Below are positions 48,695-59,203 of a DNA stretch of 64,000 bases, piece after piece. The translations under genes and the position numbers were made by a program. The DNA lies in NCBI GenBank assembly GCA_000507305.1, contig DF239540.1:1-64000 (forward strand), read 5' to 3'. Each line of letters starts with the position of its first letter. Within the stretch, counting starts at the first letter, position 1. Source of the DNA: Breviolum minutum Mf 1.05b.01 (Eukaryota; Sar; Dinophyceae; Suessiales; Symbiodiniaceae). The notes under the pieces are model-generated. The model searched no databases, was not told the origin of the DNA, and was given only the letters and a program-made list of their open reading frames with translations.

Positions 48695-48800
48695 GGAAGG
48701 ACGATTTCAAAAAAGAATGATCCGACAATTTTAAATATATTTGATTTTCATCACAGGATTCGATCGACTTTCATGCGCGATGGTCCTTTTTTCATGGAAT
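43000..48800. repeat. GATC/CATG palindrome-rich intron DNA
   Basis: Introns and flanks in this interval contain many TGATCATG, CATGATC and GCATGCATG words, for example at 46672-46702, 46737-46745, 46757-46765 and 47755-47805. Such clusters were not noticed elsewhere in the window. Confidence 0.6.
47310..48253 (-). other. Methyltransferase-like domain of the large gene
   Basis: Exons 48253-47856, 47732-47585 and 47518-47310 encode about 250 residues. Visible landmarks: FAGCGR (about 48155-48175) as SAM-binding motif I, AYDLDYGR after the next strand, a hydrophobic LALFAMCCSSFVPVNRGT-type segment where a catalytic Cys loop would sit (LFAMCCSSFVPVNRG), GMENPANS (about 47665-47690) and KRTWLWSSSKRISALDLG. 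It resembles both the C5-methyltransferase fold and the methyltransferase-like segment of the copia element at 29.0-29.7 kb, though a PC catalytic motif is not clear, so activity is uncertain. Confidence 0.55.
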
Positions 48801-49030
48801 CGGAGTGCTGATTCGATCATATTCGTTCCCCCCAGGGCCCGTTTTGAAAAGCGCGTGATTTCACACAGCGCACAGCACGAGCAGCTTCAGCCATAGAAAG
48901 CAGGTATATCGGTATAAGATTCAAAACCGACTGATCGTGTATATCACACCTCGATCATAGTTTGCCATATCTATGAAGCTGCCACGTCATGGAAGAAATA
49001 CAAAATCGCGATCTCAACTCAAGAAGCTAT

Positions 49031-52000
49031 CTACATGGAAAGGGTATTTTTTACGACCTTCAGGAAACCCTCAACACATGTGGAAGCCAAGCGATCGTAC
49101 TCTGCTGGGTCCTTGATTTTTTTGTTTGCGTTGAAGACTTTCATAACGCAATTCCAAAATGGCTCCTGCAAGGGGCTGGACGTGGGGCTGGATTATAGGG
49201 CTTTGTTCGAGCTAGCTCATCAATCTCTTAAAACTATTGAGCGCAAAAAACTCGAGTACCCGACACTCCTCCCAAGCATAGAGGCCACCACCCATGGATA
49301 TGATCTTGCTCGCAACCTTGCTCTTGAAAGTAGACTGGATGGCATTCCAGCGATCGCATGCTGGTGAAGTAACAGGGCAAGGGCGGCGTGCGAAGGTTTT
49401 CTTCACCTCCTGATCATCATCAGTCTCTTCTTTCTCAGGCTTTCGCTTATCCTTCCTCTCCTTCAAGGACTCGTCGCCTTTCTTTCGCTTTTGCTTAGGA
49501 TCCACATCTTCAGTCTTCTCATTCTCGGGCTCCTTGCCTTTCTTTCGCTTTGGCTTAGGATCCACATCTTCAGTCTTCTCCTTCTCGGGCTCCTTGCCTT
49601 TCTTTCGCTTTGGCTTAGGATCCACATCTTCAGTCTTCTCCTTCTCGGACTCCTTGCCTTTCTTTCGCTTTTGCTTAGGATCCACATCTTCAGTCTTCTC
49701 ATTCTCGGACTCATTGCCTTCCTTTCGCTTCTGATCCTTCTTCGTGTTCTCCTTGTTGAGATCCAGCAGCAGCAGGAAGCCTTTCTTCTCCTTTGATGCA
49801 GACTTAGCTGAGGCCTTTGGTTTGGCCTTTGCTGCATGCTTGGGCTGAACCTTGGCTGCAGGCCTCTTCATCAGCTTCGCATCTTCTTCCTCCTCCTCTT
49901 CCTCATCCTCCTCCTCATCCTCTTCCGGTTGAACCTTGGCTGGCTTCTTTCTCGGCTTCTCCTCTTCTTCCTCTTCCTCATCCTCCTCCTCTTCCGGTTC
50001 CTCCATCTCCGGCTGTTCCTCCTCCCCATCCTCCTGTCCATCTGTCACCTCTGCCGGCTGTTCCTCCTCCTCCTCCTCCTGAGCTATCTCCTCTGCTGGC
50101 TGTTCATCCTGTTCATCTTGATCAGACTCAGTAACTTCAATTGGAGCAGCCGGGCCACGGCTGCGGCCACGACCACGGCCACCACGGCCACCACGGCCCC
50201 TACCACGGCCCTTACCGGGGCCTTTGCCTTTTCTTTTGGGTTGAGCTGCTTCACCTTCGGGCTCATCAGGCTCCACGGGGCGGTCACGTCGTTTCGACTC
50301 GAACTGCTTGATCCTTGTGACAATGGGTGCAGCAGGACCACTGCAATCAAAGTAGGTATCGATATTTGCACCCACGAGGTTCTTCAGATTCGAGATGGCT
50401 CCGGCCAAATCCAAGCCCTGCTCATGCATGTAGATCAAAGTAGACAGCATATGGGCCTGGGTTTGAGCTTCCACCACGGATTCCATAGATGCTCCAGGTT
50501 TTGCTTGGTCACGTGGCAGCCCTGCATCTTCGTCTGCCATGCTGCCTTTGTCACTATCCTCAATCTCACCTTCATGCTCAGGCTCGAACTCGGGATGAAC
50601 TTTTCGATCAGCTTCTTCAGGTTGATCAGGTCTTTCTCCCGGCTCTGCAGTATCCTTGGCAGGGCTCGGAGTAGCGAAGCGAGCAGCTTCGTCTTCATTG
50701 TGGCCCCTCCATGCCAATATGCTTTTGACGTGCATCTTCAAGGGCTCCTTGGGGCTCATATCATCGAGTTCCGTCTCAGCCACATCTCCATCACCTTTAG
50801 ACCCGAAGCTAGCGGCCAAGCCCCTGCGTAGATCACCATCTTGAGAGCCTTGAGATTCTTCGACGCCGCTATGCCCCTCAGGCTGGAATGCGGGGTCCGC
50901 TTCCTGAATCTCATAAGGCATAGTCTGCAGAGCATCGACACTATTGGGAGGCTCAGGAACCTTCTGAGCCGCAAGCTTTCTCTTTGCGATCTCCCTCAGG
51001 GGCTGCTGATGGGATTGCTACAAAATACTTATAAGCTGGATTGAATCTCTGTCCCCAACACCAAACAAAGAAAACAAAAAATTAAAGACCTAACTCATTT
51101 CCCGAGTTACTCTCTCAGCTTAGCGATTCGATCATCGACTTCATCAGCTGCAGCAGGACTGGGCTCGGGAGCAGGAAGAATATCATCCAAAGTAGCATCT
51201 CCGGATCCATCGACAATGGTGATGATGCCCTTCTGGGCTTCAATCAGCGACTTCTCCTCAAGTTCAAGGATCGCATCTGAATCACCATCATCATCGTCTA
51301 TGATCAGGATCTCGGATGATGTTGGGTCCAAAGATTCTGATTCAGCAGCTTCTTTTCGAGCAACACGCTGGGCATGCAGATCCTTCAGCTGTGCGTCCCA
51401 ATGGCGAAACATCACTTCATAGTACGCTGCAACCCCATCAGCCTTGATCGAAGCAGTTGGTGGTGGAATGCTTTAAAACAATACGATCGAAAGTCAAAAA
51501 GACATATGCCTAAGAGGTGGGAAAAAAATAATTGATCGCAAGAAGCCCGCCGACTGGGGCTGTCTTGAAAGGAGTTCCGACTGTCTGCTCCACTTCGACG
51601 CAGGGAGAGTGAGAAAAGCTTCTTAATGCTCCAGGAATCATGATGAATGGCAACAGGGTCTTGTGGCAAAGCCAGCAGGTTTCGCAACTTCCAAACCTGC
51701 CAGGGAAAATGTTTGAGATCCAGCCCGCACATTGCGTTTGAAGCACGAACAAAAGAAACGCGCGAGCATGTTTTTAATTTTATGATGACCCCACCTGAGC
51801 TTTCAGGAAGTTAATGTTGGGAGGTTTGATCACGTTGAGCCTCGAGCAGTGATAATCCGCAACAATGCACATCACCTCCGAGTTCAATCCCAGGGCATTA
51901 AGGCTTATCACATTGATTGTCTCCTTGGTAGGCCACTGGATTAGCTCGTGGGTCCCAGAGCGCATGACTTCCCTCACCAATTTGGATTCCTCAAGCTTCT

Positions 52001-52142
52001 GAGCTAAACCAAAGTCAGTGATCTTGGCCCGCTTGGTCTTGGCAGGCTGCTGGTTGGCCACCGGTGAAGCAACTGAAGAGGCGCCACCACCACGGGGCTC
52101 GGTCTTTACAGCCATGGCAGGTTTAGCTAGTTCGCTCGGCAT
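49031..52142 (-). CDS. Acidic, RG- and Lys-rich repeat protein, possibly the 5' part of the large gene
   Basis: Minus-strand exons: 52142-51795 (ATG start MPSELAKPAMAVKTEPRGG), 51696-about 51585, 51470-about 51114, about 51000-49293 and 49165-49031 (TAG). The first junction is GT-AG and phase 0; the third-to-fourth junction lies in a repeated CTGAG(A/G)GAG, giving AKLREIAKRKLAAQK across it. Landmarks: LLALPQDPVAIHHDSWSIKK, acidic IIDDDDGDSDAILELEEK, a GKGRGRGRGGRGGRGRGRSR stretch, long Glu/Asp runs, four tandem copies of a 20-residue KKGKEPEKEKTEDVDPKPKR-like unit, then KKTFARRPCPVTSPACDRW and a final exon FWNCVMKVFNANKKIKDPA. RG and Lys/Arg-rich stretches suggest nuclear, nucleic-acid-related function, but no enzyme domain is present. 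The TAG could instead be skipped by a GT donor at 49033, joining the gene that begins at 48694; I cannot decide. Confidence 0.65.
49486..49735 (-). repeat. 60-bp coding tandem repeat, four to five units
   Basis: Within the acidic/Lys-rich exon, a 60-bp unit (GGATCCACATCTTCAGTCTT on the plus strand, then CTCnTTCTCGG...CTTTCGCTTT) repeats at about 49499, 49559, 49619 and 49679 with few differences. Each encodes one TEDVDPKPKRKKGK(E) unit. Confidence 0.9.
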
Positions 52143-53453
52143 TTTGCAGGAATTTAAATGTGCTGTCATTTTGCAATTTACATTAATTATTCGTCTATTA
52201 CTGCTGCAATTTTTGATCACGCTGTGTGGTAGCCAAATTTCCGGCACATGATGCATCAAGATCAGAAGTTGACAAAACCCGACCCCGTAGCTTCCAAGAA
52301 AAACATGCCCAGCGTGCCAGGAAGATCTCGTCGAATCCAGGGAGTCAACCATGGCAAGAGCAGCAGAAGTAAAAAAGAGACGAGTTCTGGATGATGTCAA
52401 CTCAGGGGTCGTTCTTTGTGATAATTCATATGATATTTCTGTTCCCTGGAATTTTGTGAATTGATTTGGGATGAGTTCAGGGCGCAAAACATTCGATCGT
52501 CACAAAGAGCCGCTACTTTGCAGAAACAGCCGCTAATGTCTAAAAGATCTTTTTTCCCAAAAGGCAGAAAAACAGCATCACAATGAGGATGCAGGTTTAT
52601 ATAAAATATTATTATAATATAGATATAATTATATTGGTGTCGTTCTACAGGTCCTTGTCTTGAGCGTAGTATTCGATGACCTTTGGTATGCCAAAATGAC
52701 CTTTGGCGAAAGTTAAAAGCTGAATTTGCTAAAGTAAATTATTTTTTGGTGAACGTTTGGCGAAAGTAGTAAGATATGACTGGAACATACATTGGTTTTT
52801 GAAGATGAAGTTTATGTAGGGCGATTTTTCGCGGAAGTTAGGCGAAAGTTTTGATAAAGTTTGGCGAAAGACTCAGTTCTCTTGAAAGCTAACTGGCCGG
52901 AGAAGGTGGGCAAAGACCACCGTGAAAAGCAAAACACCACATGTGAATGCGCAGCCGCGGCAGAATGAGTTTTGATGGCCGCTCAGACGCAGATGTCCCT
53001 TGTCAAGATTCTGTTTCCTACCAGAAATTCCTAGATACAATCCAACATAGGGCCCCCGCAGTTAAAGTATTTTTTAGGCCGTTTGGAGAAGAAAGAATTT
53101 AGAACAACCCTCACATATAACATAATACATATATATATATATTCAACAGAGTCGTCTCTTTTGCGTGCCCCTTGATCTTCGATTCAGCGCAATCTTGCAG
53201 CTGATGGAAAAAGATGCTGCTGAATGACCATGACCGTCTATGACAGTCATCTGAAGCTCTTTAGCCGTGTAAATTCCGTACACTGTATAACGATTTCATG
53301 CAATTTCTCGAACAGACCGTTGGGCTTTTTGATTCTGCTTTGATTTATGACATTGCACTGAGTGCACGAAACAGAATTGAGTCCCTGCAATTTTTGACAT
53401 CCACGTTCATATACAGATGTGATATAATATGTGATGGCGGCGCTGCGCTGCAG
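52143..53453. other. Divergent intergenic region with GGCGAAAGT repeats
   Basis: AT-rich, no exon seen. GGCGAAAG occurs at 52705, 52759, 52841 and 52863, three of them in TTTGGCGAAAGT or TAGGCGAAAGT context. It separates minus-strand genes on the left from plus-strand genes on the right, so promoters for both could lie here. Confidence 0.5.
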
Positions 53454-54289
53454 GTGGACGTCGTCCAGGTGGGGCCGAAAATATGGAGTCTTGTCAGTGA
53501 GAAATTGTCAAGCTCTTTGTGGCAAATGCACTTGACATCACTTGACAGACTGTGACTATGCACTGCAAACCCGCAAAAAGGGCAAAAGGGTGTTTGAAAA
53601 CAGAGTAAGGAAGCCTAACGTCCCATAACGGCAAACAATACTGTAGGGCCCCCCCAAAGTCTGGACCCCCCTGGAACATCCATGAAGCATCGACTGTGGA
53701 AGCCTTTCCGTGCAAATAAAAGTTTGGAGCACATGTTCGAAAGAGGAAGCAAGTATTGCAAAACTGATTTCGACAATCGTCATTATTGGATGCATGTCGA
53801 GCCGGACATCATATTGCCTTCATGAAGGAAAGTACAGAAAGGTATTTTGCTACGTCTGAGGCGCCCAAAACCTGTGTGACTTTCCTTGCACGTTGATAAA
53901 ATACGCCGAGTCATGCTAAATAAGTATATGAGTGATGTAATATGATATTTGTATATATTATATACAGTCTTAACATGTGCTTCATTCCACTTAATTTTCT
54001 CCCTGCAGCATTTGCAGTCCAGTCCACTCCGCTGAGGACTGCTTCAACTGCGGTCAACTGGGCCACAGCTCTCGTGATTGCACTGAACCACGTAAGGAGA
54101 TTGAAGTTTGTCATGCTCCGTGAAGCTGAGGATCAAATAATGATGCATTATATACACTTCAAGACATGTAGTTTCAAAATGCGAGCCAGCTTCCGAGCTT
54201 CCGGCCGGTGCTGGCCACCCAAGGAGAAAGGGAAAGGCCGTGGCAAGGGCTACAAAAATCGTGAAGAGCAACAGTGCGGGGGGTCCTGA
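53454..54289 (+). CDS. CCHC zinc-knuckle protein with basic tail (C-terminal part)
   Basis: Exons 53454-53496, 54018-54096 and 54224-54289 (TGA) join in phase. The first intron starts GTGAG after CA; the second is GA-AG and both its ends read AAGGAGA. The second exon encodes CFNCGQLGHSSRDC, a perfect CCHC zinc knuckle (C-x2-C-x4-H-x4-C), and the first encodes a small RG-type GRRPGGAENMES. The third is a basic tail, EKGKGRGKGYKNREE. Zinc knuckles of this type bind single-stranded RNA or DNA, as in CNBP-like and cold-shock/zinc-knuckle proteins; the RG and basic stretches fit that. No cold-shock domain was found, but upstream exons are missing (the first exon is entered in phase 1). A retroelement Gag is a less likely alternative given the introns. 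Confidence 0.65.
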
Positions 54290-54604
54290 AGCTGCGCTCT
54301 TCCCCTCACCTTCTGGAGCACAACATGTATCTGATTTCCAACAATTTTCAGCTTGGAATGAGAACAAAGTGTGTGATCAAACGTCAAGCATGTGTTTAAA
54401 AACAGGACTCTGCATTTAGAAATAAGAGTTATATATATAGTTTTATTAGAAAGAAAACGTGTATATTTTGGAAAACCGAGGTCGTTGCTAATTGCATCTT
54501 GGTTTCTAGGAAACAGAACAGATATTACCAGATGGGTTTGCAGATGATGGAGTTGCTTAAACAGATTAAGCAGTCAGAGATGCAAGGTTGCAAAAGGTCG
54601 ATCT

Positions 54605-54640
54605 GGGGGGGGGTGATCTACGGTCACCCCCCCCCCCCCC
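54605..54640. other. Perfect G/C-run hairpin
   Basis: Nine G followed by TGA (54605-54616) pair exactly with TCA and nine C (54624-54635) around a 7-base loop TCTACGG; the C run continues to 54640. The strand could form a 12-bp stem or a G-quadruplex. Confidence 0.8.
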
Positions 54641-55025
54641 AACATCTACTAAGTCATTTCTAAATGGTATTCACAATATAAAATGCATTTTTGCCTATAC
54701 CCAATTTCAGTACATGTTTGAAAGTGATCTTAGATTGCCAAACACTGTAAAACGCAGTAAGTTTTTACATGCATACATCCAAACTGTCCAAAACCACCGG
54801 TCTTTCACTTTTTTTTTTCATTTGGGTGTTGCCACTGCAAAATGTTTCAAATTTCACCAAAAATTATTGAGGTTTTTGAAATATTTGAGTGTGGTACAAC
54901 ATAGTTTGCACGGTGGCCCCAACAAACACTAGATTGCGGTCAATCCCCAGAGACCCCGAAACCAAAACCAAAGAATTACCAACGGGTTACAGGAAGAATT
55001 ATGACAGAGTTTTAATATGTTTTAA

Positions 55026-55265
55026 TGAGGTATGTAAAGGTTCTTGCCAGAGTTGTTTCAAGAGTTCCAAAAAAGTTTATAAGAGTTATTGACAAAGCTG
55101 TCGGGAGTTTTCAAGACTTATGTGAAGAGTTCTTTAAGAGTTATGCCAGATTTATTTGAAGAGTCAAAAAGGTGTTTCAAGAGTTAAAAAAAAAGGTTGT
55201 ATAAGAGTTGTTTACAAGCGTTGTAGGTAAGAATTACACCAAGAGTTGTAAAAGAATGTTCAAAA
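55026..55265. repeat. Decayed AAGAGTT minisatellite
   Basis: AAGAGTT or AAGAGTC recurs about every 20-30 bases with variable A/T-rich spacers. It looks like an old tandem array. No coding signal. Confidence 0.6.
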
Positions 55266-55439
55266 GGATTGTGGGGGAATTTCTAGGAGCTGTCAAAGAG
55301 ATATATATAGATTTCAAGATGGCAGCATTGTACGGAGACCAAAGAAAGGAAATGAAAAATGTCAAGACATAATGCACTCCCACAGCGTCCTGCTCTCCAG
55401 ATTTTTGTGCATATACATATGTTACATATGTTTGTATCA

Positions 55440-56000
55440 TAAGCATTCATCCACGTGCTTGTGCATACATCCATGTGTATCTACATTGTACATGTGCACA
55501 CATTGACATACATTCATGCGTACACGCATGACATACATGTGCCTACATACAATGTGCATACATGTATGTACCCTTGCATACGTGCACAATCATGCATAGA
55601 TATGTGCACACACTTGCATACAAAAAGAACGGAGGTCCCTGAGTCCCTGCACAAAGATACATACTCACGTATATATATATATATATTTATGATTATATAT
55701 GTAAATATTTTCGTATTTATTTTTATTTTTATATAGAGCCTAGAAACATGTACAGACATGTAAGGATACGCACATATACAAGTACATGTCTACACCCATT
55801 CACACATACAGGCAGAGAGGCAACCATGGTCACTTTCAGCTTCGCATTCACATACATACAAACAGACGAACCAACGCAAACCCTCACAGACCAAACAACT
55901 TGCCGACGTGGTTACAAACACATGTTTGCTTACAAACACGCATACATGGATACTCGTTTGTTGACTGGCTTCACGTACATGCATGGTTGGTGAACATATT
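55440..56000. repeat. Cryptic simple sequence of ACATAC/CATGTG type
   Basis: Imperfect CATACA, ACATGT and TACATG words dominate about 550 bases, interrupted by a TA run near 55671-55690. Open frames on both strands here follow from the repeat. Confidence 0.65.
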
Positions 56001-56224
56001 GTCACACTACATGGCTTGCAGATATGTGTGTTTCACAGGTGTGTGCATACTAGACATTCACCAGATACATAGAATATTCATGATTATTTATGCGCCACCT
56101 TCCTGAAATGCAGGCATAGAATGCATATTTCCTCATGCCAGTTCTCCCTTTTCCATTCCTGCTACCCTTCCTTTCTACGTCCAATGGAAGCTTCTATTTC
56201 AAGTTCTTTGCGGATCCCCTGCAG

Positions 56225-56290
56225 GCTTCAATTGTAAGCAGTTTGGTCATCGTTCCCGTGACTGTCCAGAGCCACCTGATGAGGCATGAG
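56225..56290 (+). CDS. Second CCHC zinc-knuckle exon
   Basis: After an acceptor ending at about 56224 (cctgcag) the exon starts GC, completing a Cys if the previous exon ends in T, and reads FNCKQFGHRSRDCPEPPDEA before TGA at about 56288. Apart from the split first Cys, spacing matches C-x2-C-x4-H-x4-C and it resembles the knuckle at 54.05 kb closely, suggesting a duplicated gene or exon. No partner exon was found in the repeat-rich DNA upstream. Confidence 0.5.
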
Positions 56291-56349
56291 CGTACCGTTT
56301 GCCAGTGTAAGAATTCAGCAATATTGACGGCTGCAACACGTGTTCCTCA

Positions 56350-56530
56350 GATGAGTTTTTCGAAGCAATGGGACTTGCAGGAGCTTGTTCGTGAGCGTTT
56401 GGCTAAAAGGGCGGAGAAGGCTGGGAGTGCCCATGACATTTGAGAAATTATGAAAGCAATGTTCTCATGTCAGCTGCATATCATGCTGCCTGCTCTGAAC
56501 TTGAGGAACGACAGGCTCGTGGCGATTAGC
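56350..56530 (+). pseudogene. Possible decayed coding fragment
   Basis: ATG near 56351 opens MSFSKQWDLQELVRERLAKR and stops at TGA about 56442; a few bases on, another frame reads SNVLMSAAYHAACSELEERQ and stops near 56528. The two look like one helical protein broken by a shift, next to the second zinc-knuckle exon. Could also be two exons. Confidence 0.3.
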
Positions 56531-57693
56531 GGTGGCATACTTAGTGTGTGGGTGTGCCATTCACCATTGATCATTGGCTGAGGTCCGAGGTTGGCTAAAT
56601 GTCCCACTTCTTTTGTTGCTGCCTTTGGAGTTTGAAGTTTGTTTCCTTGATCACCGTGCTGCTGATGACATTCTGGCAGGACACCAAAAAAGTTGTCAGC
56701 TGAAACACTGCAACTACCGTAGCAAGAACAATGCCAAATTAAGCTTCATGGCTGGGGTGCGCTAATGAGACTTTTGACCCATCGCCCATCACACCATATC
56801 ATGTCCACCCATACATCTTGGTTCCAGTCTCGATTGCGGAGCCCAAGCCTGAGCACGTGGCACACTAGGCTTCAAGGTGAAATTTGAGAGGAAAGTGCAG
56901 CAATCATGAGCAATCCCATTGAAGCGTAAGGCCAATAAGGCCAGCCCTTTCAGCCTAATTGACACTATTGTTGAGGTTCAAATGCCCCGGAGAATTGGTA
57001 AGTGCTAAGTTAAGAGGACGCCCAATCAATAATTACACAAAATTACTCTATTGCTTAAGATGCAGTAGTAGAGCAATGTTAACCAATGACTGCGCCAGCA
57101 AGCAGATTCCAGGGAACTTGTTTTGCATTTCGAATGGAGGTTGCTCTGGCCTGGAGGTCCTGGCTGCTTTTCCTTCCAAATATGTCCTGTATGCGCAGGC
57201 TTTGGGGCAAGAATTCTAAGACCCCCAAGGCTAGCGCCCTTTGAGGGCCCACCTCGCCCGGAAAAAGGCGTACTCAGACTTGGAAAGCCTCAATGACCAG
57301 CCTCATCCTTTGACATTCCAAGAGGAGTAGAAAGTTGTGTAAGTGCCACAGTTTCTATGCTGCATGCTTGTGTGTATGTCGGATGTATCATGTTTTCAGA
57401 AGCTATCTTTCTTGATCTCACATGTTCAATGGAACTAACGAAAGATGACAAGTGAAAAAATCCTGGGCTAGGATTTCCATCTTTCCGGTATGTTTCGGAG
57501 ACTTGCCCTTTCACTGCCCCTGAAACCTGAAACCACTTTGTTGTAATTGCACGCACATTTCTCATCCTTTCTCCGATTTGTCATGTGGAAGCTCTATACT
57601 CACTGTCTTGTCAACATTAACGGGCAAGCCTGGATGTCATCAGACCTTGAGGTGCCTACGCCTCTCAATGGCATCCGATACGCATCTTCGCAG

Positions 57694-58231
57694 GTGCTTT
57701 GCGAAGCCGAAATAGCAAGATGTCCAAGATGCCTCTGACACATCCTCACATTTCAATCTTTGAAAGGCATACTTTGCAATTCCGTTACATTGACTTTCCA
57801 CCATTTTCTTCCCCTTCCTCCCCAACACCCATAGACTGGGAGTCTTGTGATGATGGGCAACAGCGCATGACAACCGCTTTGTCAGGAGAAGCCAAACTTC
57901 TCTAGGCCGACAACGCCACAAGCGAGAACACAGCAGCCTCGTGTCCTCAGCTGCTCGGATGTATATATTTATCTAATTTCGGCAGGTTTTGCAGGAAAGA
58001 CCGAATAAGGACGATTATGAAGTCATTGGGCGTCATGACGCTTGCGCCAAGGGACGAATTCTGGATGTGATCTGGACACTCCAAACAGCTATTCACGAAG
58101 CCCATCGCAGGTCCGAACTATCGATCAACTCTTGGAGTGTTTTGATGAGTTTTGCATTTCTGGTTTGGGATCCGGTTGATTTGCATCTGTTACTTGCATG
58201 GTGTAATGACGTAGGAAGCACAGTCAAATGA
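57694..58231 (+). CDS. Two-exon C-terminal part of an unrecognised protein
   Basis: Exon 57694 starts in phase 1 after caggtg and reads HPHISIFERHTLQFRYIDF, a Ser/Pro-rich loop and DWESCDDGQQRMTTALSGE; a GC donor at about 57892 joins in phase 0 to exon 57995-58231 (ERPNKDDYEVIGRHDACAKG then RILDVIWTLQTAIHEAHRR), which ends in a hydrophobic WSVLMSFAFLVW segment and TGA 58229-58231. An in-frame stop at 57903 argues for the intron. I do not recognise the family. Confidence 0.5.
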
Positions 58232-58823
58232 CATGGTTTGGACACCCATTGAATGAGATTTGAAGAACGTGATTGTTGGCAGCGGAGAGCTCTGAAGTAT
58301 TGAATGATAATGAAGGTTTTTTGATTTTCTTAACATTCTGTGCTTTCCGTTCTTGTTATTTGTCTGAAATTAATATGAAATTATGTGATTGAGACTTGGA
58401 TACTGAAAGTGTTTGTCAAGTAGTGCAGCTTTGCCGATGTCCTGTGATCTCGGCTCAAACCCGGCAGTTGTTAGTGTTTTGCTCTAAATCACGTCACCCC
58501 GTCACCCTTCAGCAAGGCTCTCGCAAGGTGCCTGACGCCTGTCAAAAGTGTTGTTGCATTGCTGAGATTTATATCACCTTCCTTTTCTCTATGCATTGCA
58601 GTATCAGGAATCCGCAACACCCTGATACATTCAAACATATTCCAACATTTTGTTTGACCTGTTTTATTAATAGCAAACATGTGCATTTTTTGTAACATGC
58701 CAGCATTATCACTTTCGAATTCAAACGCTGATTTTGGCTGCAGCTTTCGTTCAGGAAGATTTGGGGGGACATGGTGCGAATTAAAAATGACCGAGGGTCT
58801 GTTACTTCTTTGCTGTTTCTCAG

Positions 58824-58921
58824 TTCAGTTTTTATGGGCGCAATTGCTGAGGCGCACCATAGGATACATGGGTAGCTCCTCAGTAGAGCCTCTCCCAAAG
58901 CGCGCGAGGCACCTAGGCTGA
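58824..58921 (+). CDS. 3'-terminal exon with nuclear-signal-like end
   Basis: After an acceptor ending at 58823 (tttctcag), phase 1, the frame reads FLWAQLLRRTIGYMGSSSVE and ends PLPKRARHLG before TGA 58919-58921. PKRAR resembles a short basic nuclear signal. Upstream exon not identified. Confidence 0.35.
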
Positions 58922-59203
58922 ATCAGCTCTGTGCATTATGCATCATTATACTTACTGTATACGTACAAGTATGTATACTGGTAGTGGAAAATCAATCACC
59001 AGCTACTACCCCTAGCAAGTGGCACCTTGCAGTGGTAGAGGTGTGAGGGGCGCCAGGAATCTGGAGAAAAACGGCGAACCAGTTGAGGTGGGTAGTTCAT
59101 CCATGATTTACAGGGTTTTAGCACCATCCAAACGGTGGTTGTCAACGGGATGGAACCTTACCAGCCCTCCGGAAGCAGTGCAGGCATGAGAGTACGTTTT
59201 CAG

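Noticed and set aside
49152-49165. CCATTTTGG on the minus strand, like the core of the dinoflagellate spliced leader
   Set aside because: Only about ten bases match and they lie inside a coding exon; the full 22-nt leader is absent from the window.
49836-50831. 331-codon plus-strand frame rich in Leu and Phe
   Set aside because: Antisense shadow of the Glu/Lys-rich minus-strand exon, whose splice junctions and partner exons are consistent.
58990-59200. Possible structured RNA
   Set aside because: Some short self-complementary stretches, but no match to 5S, U-snRNA or tRNA features.
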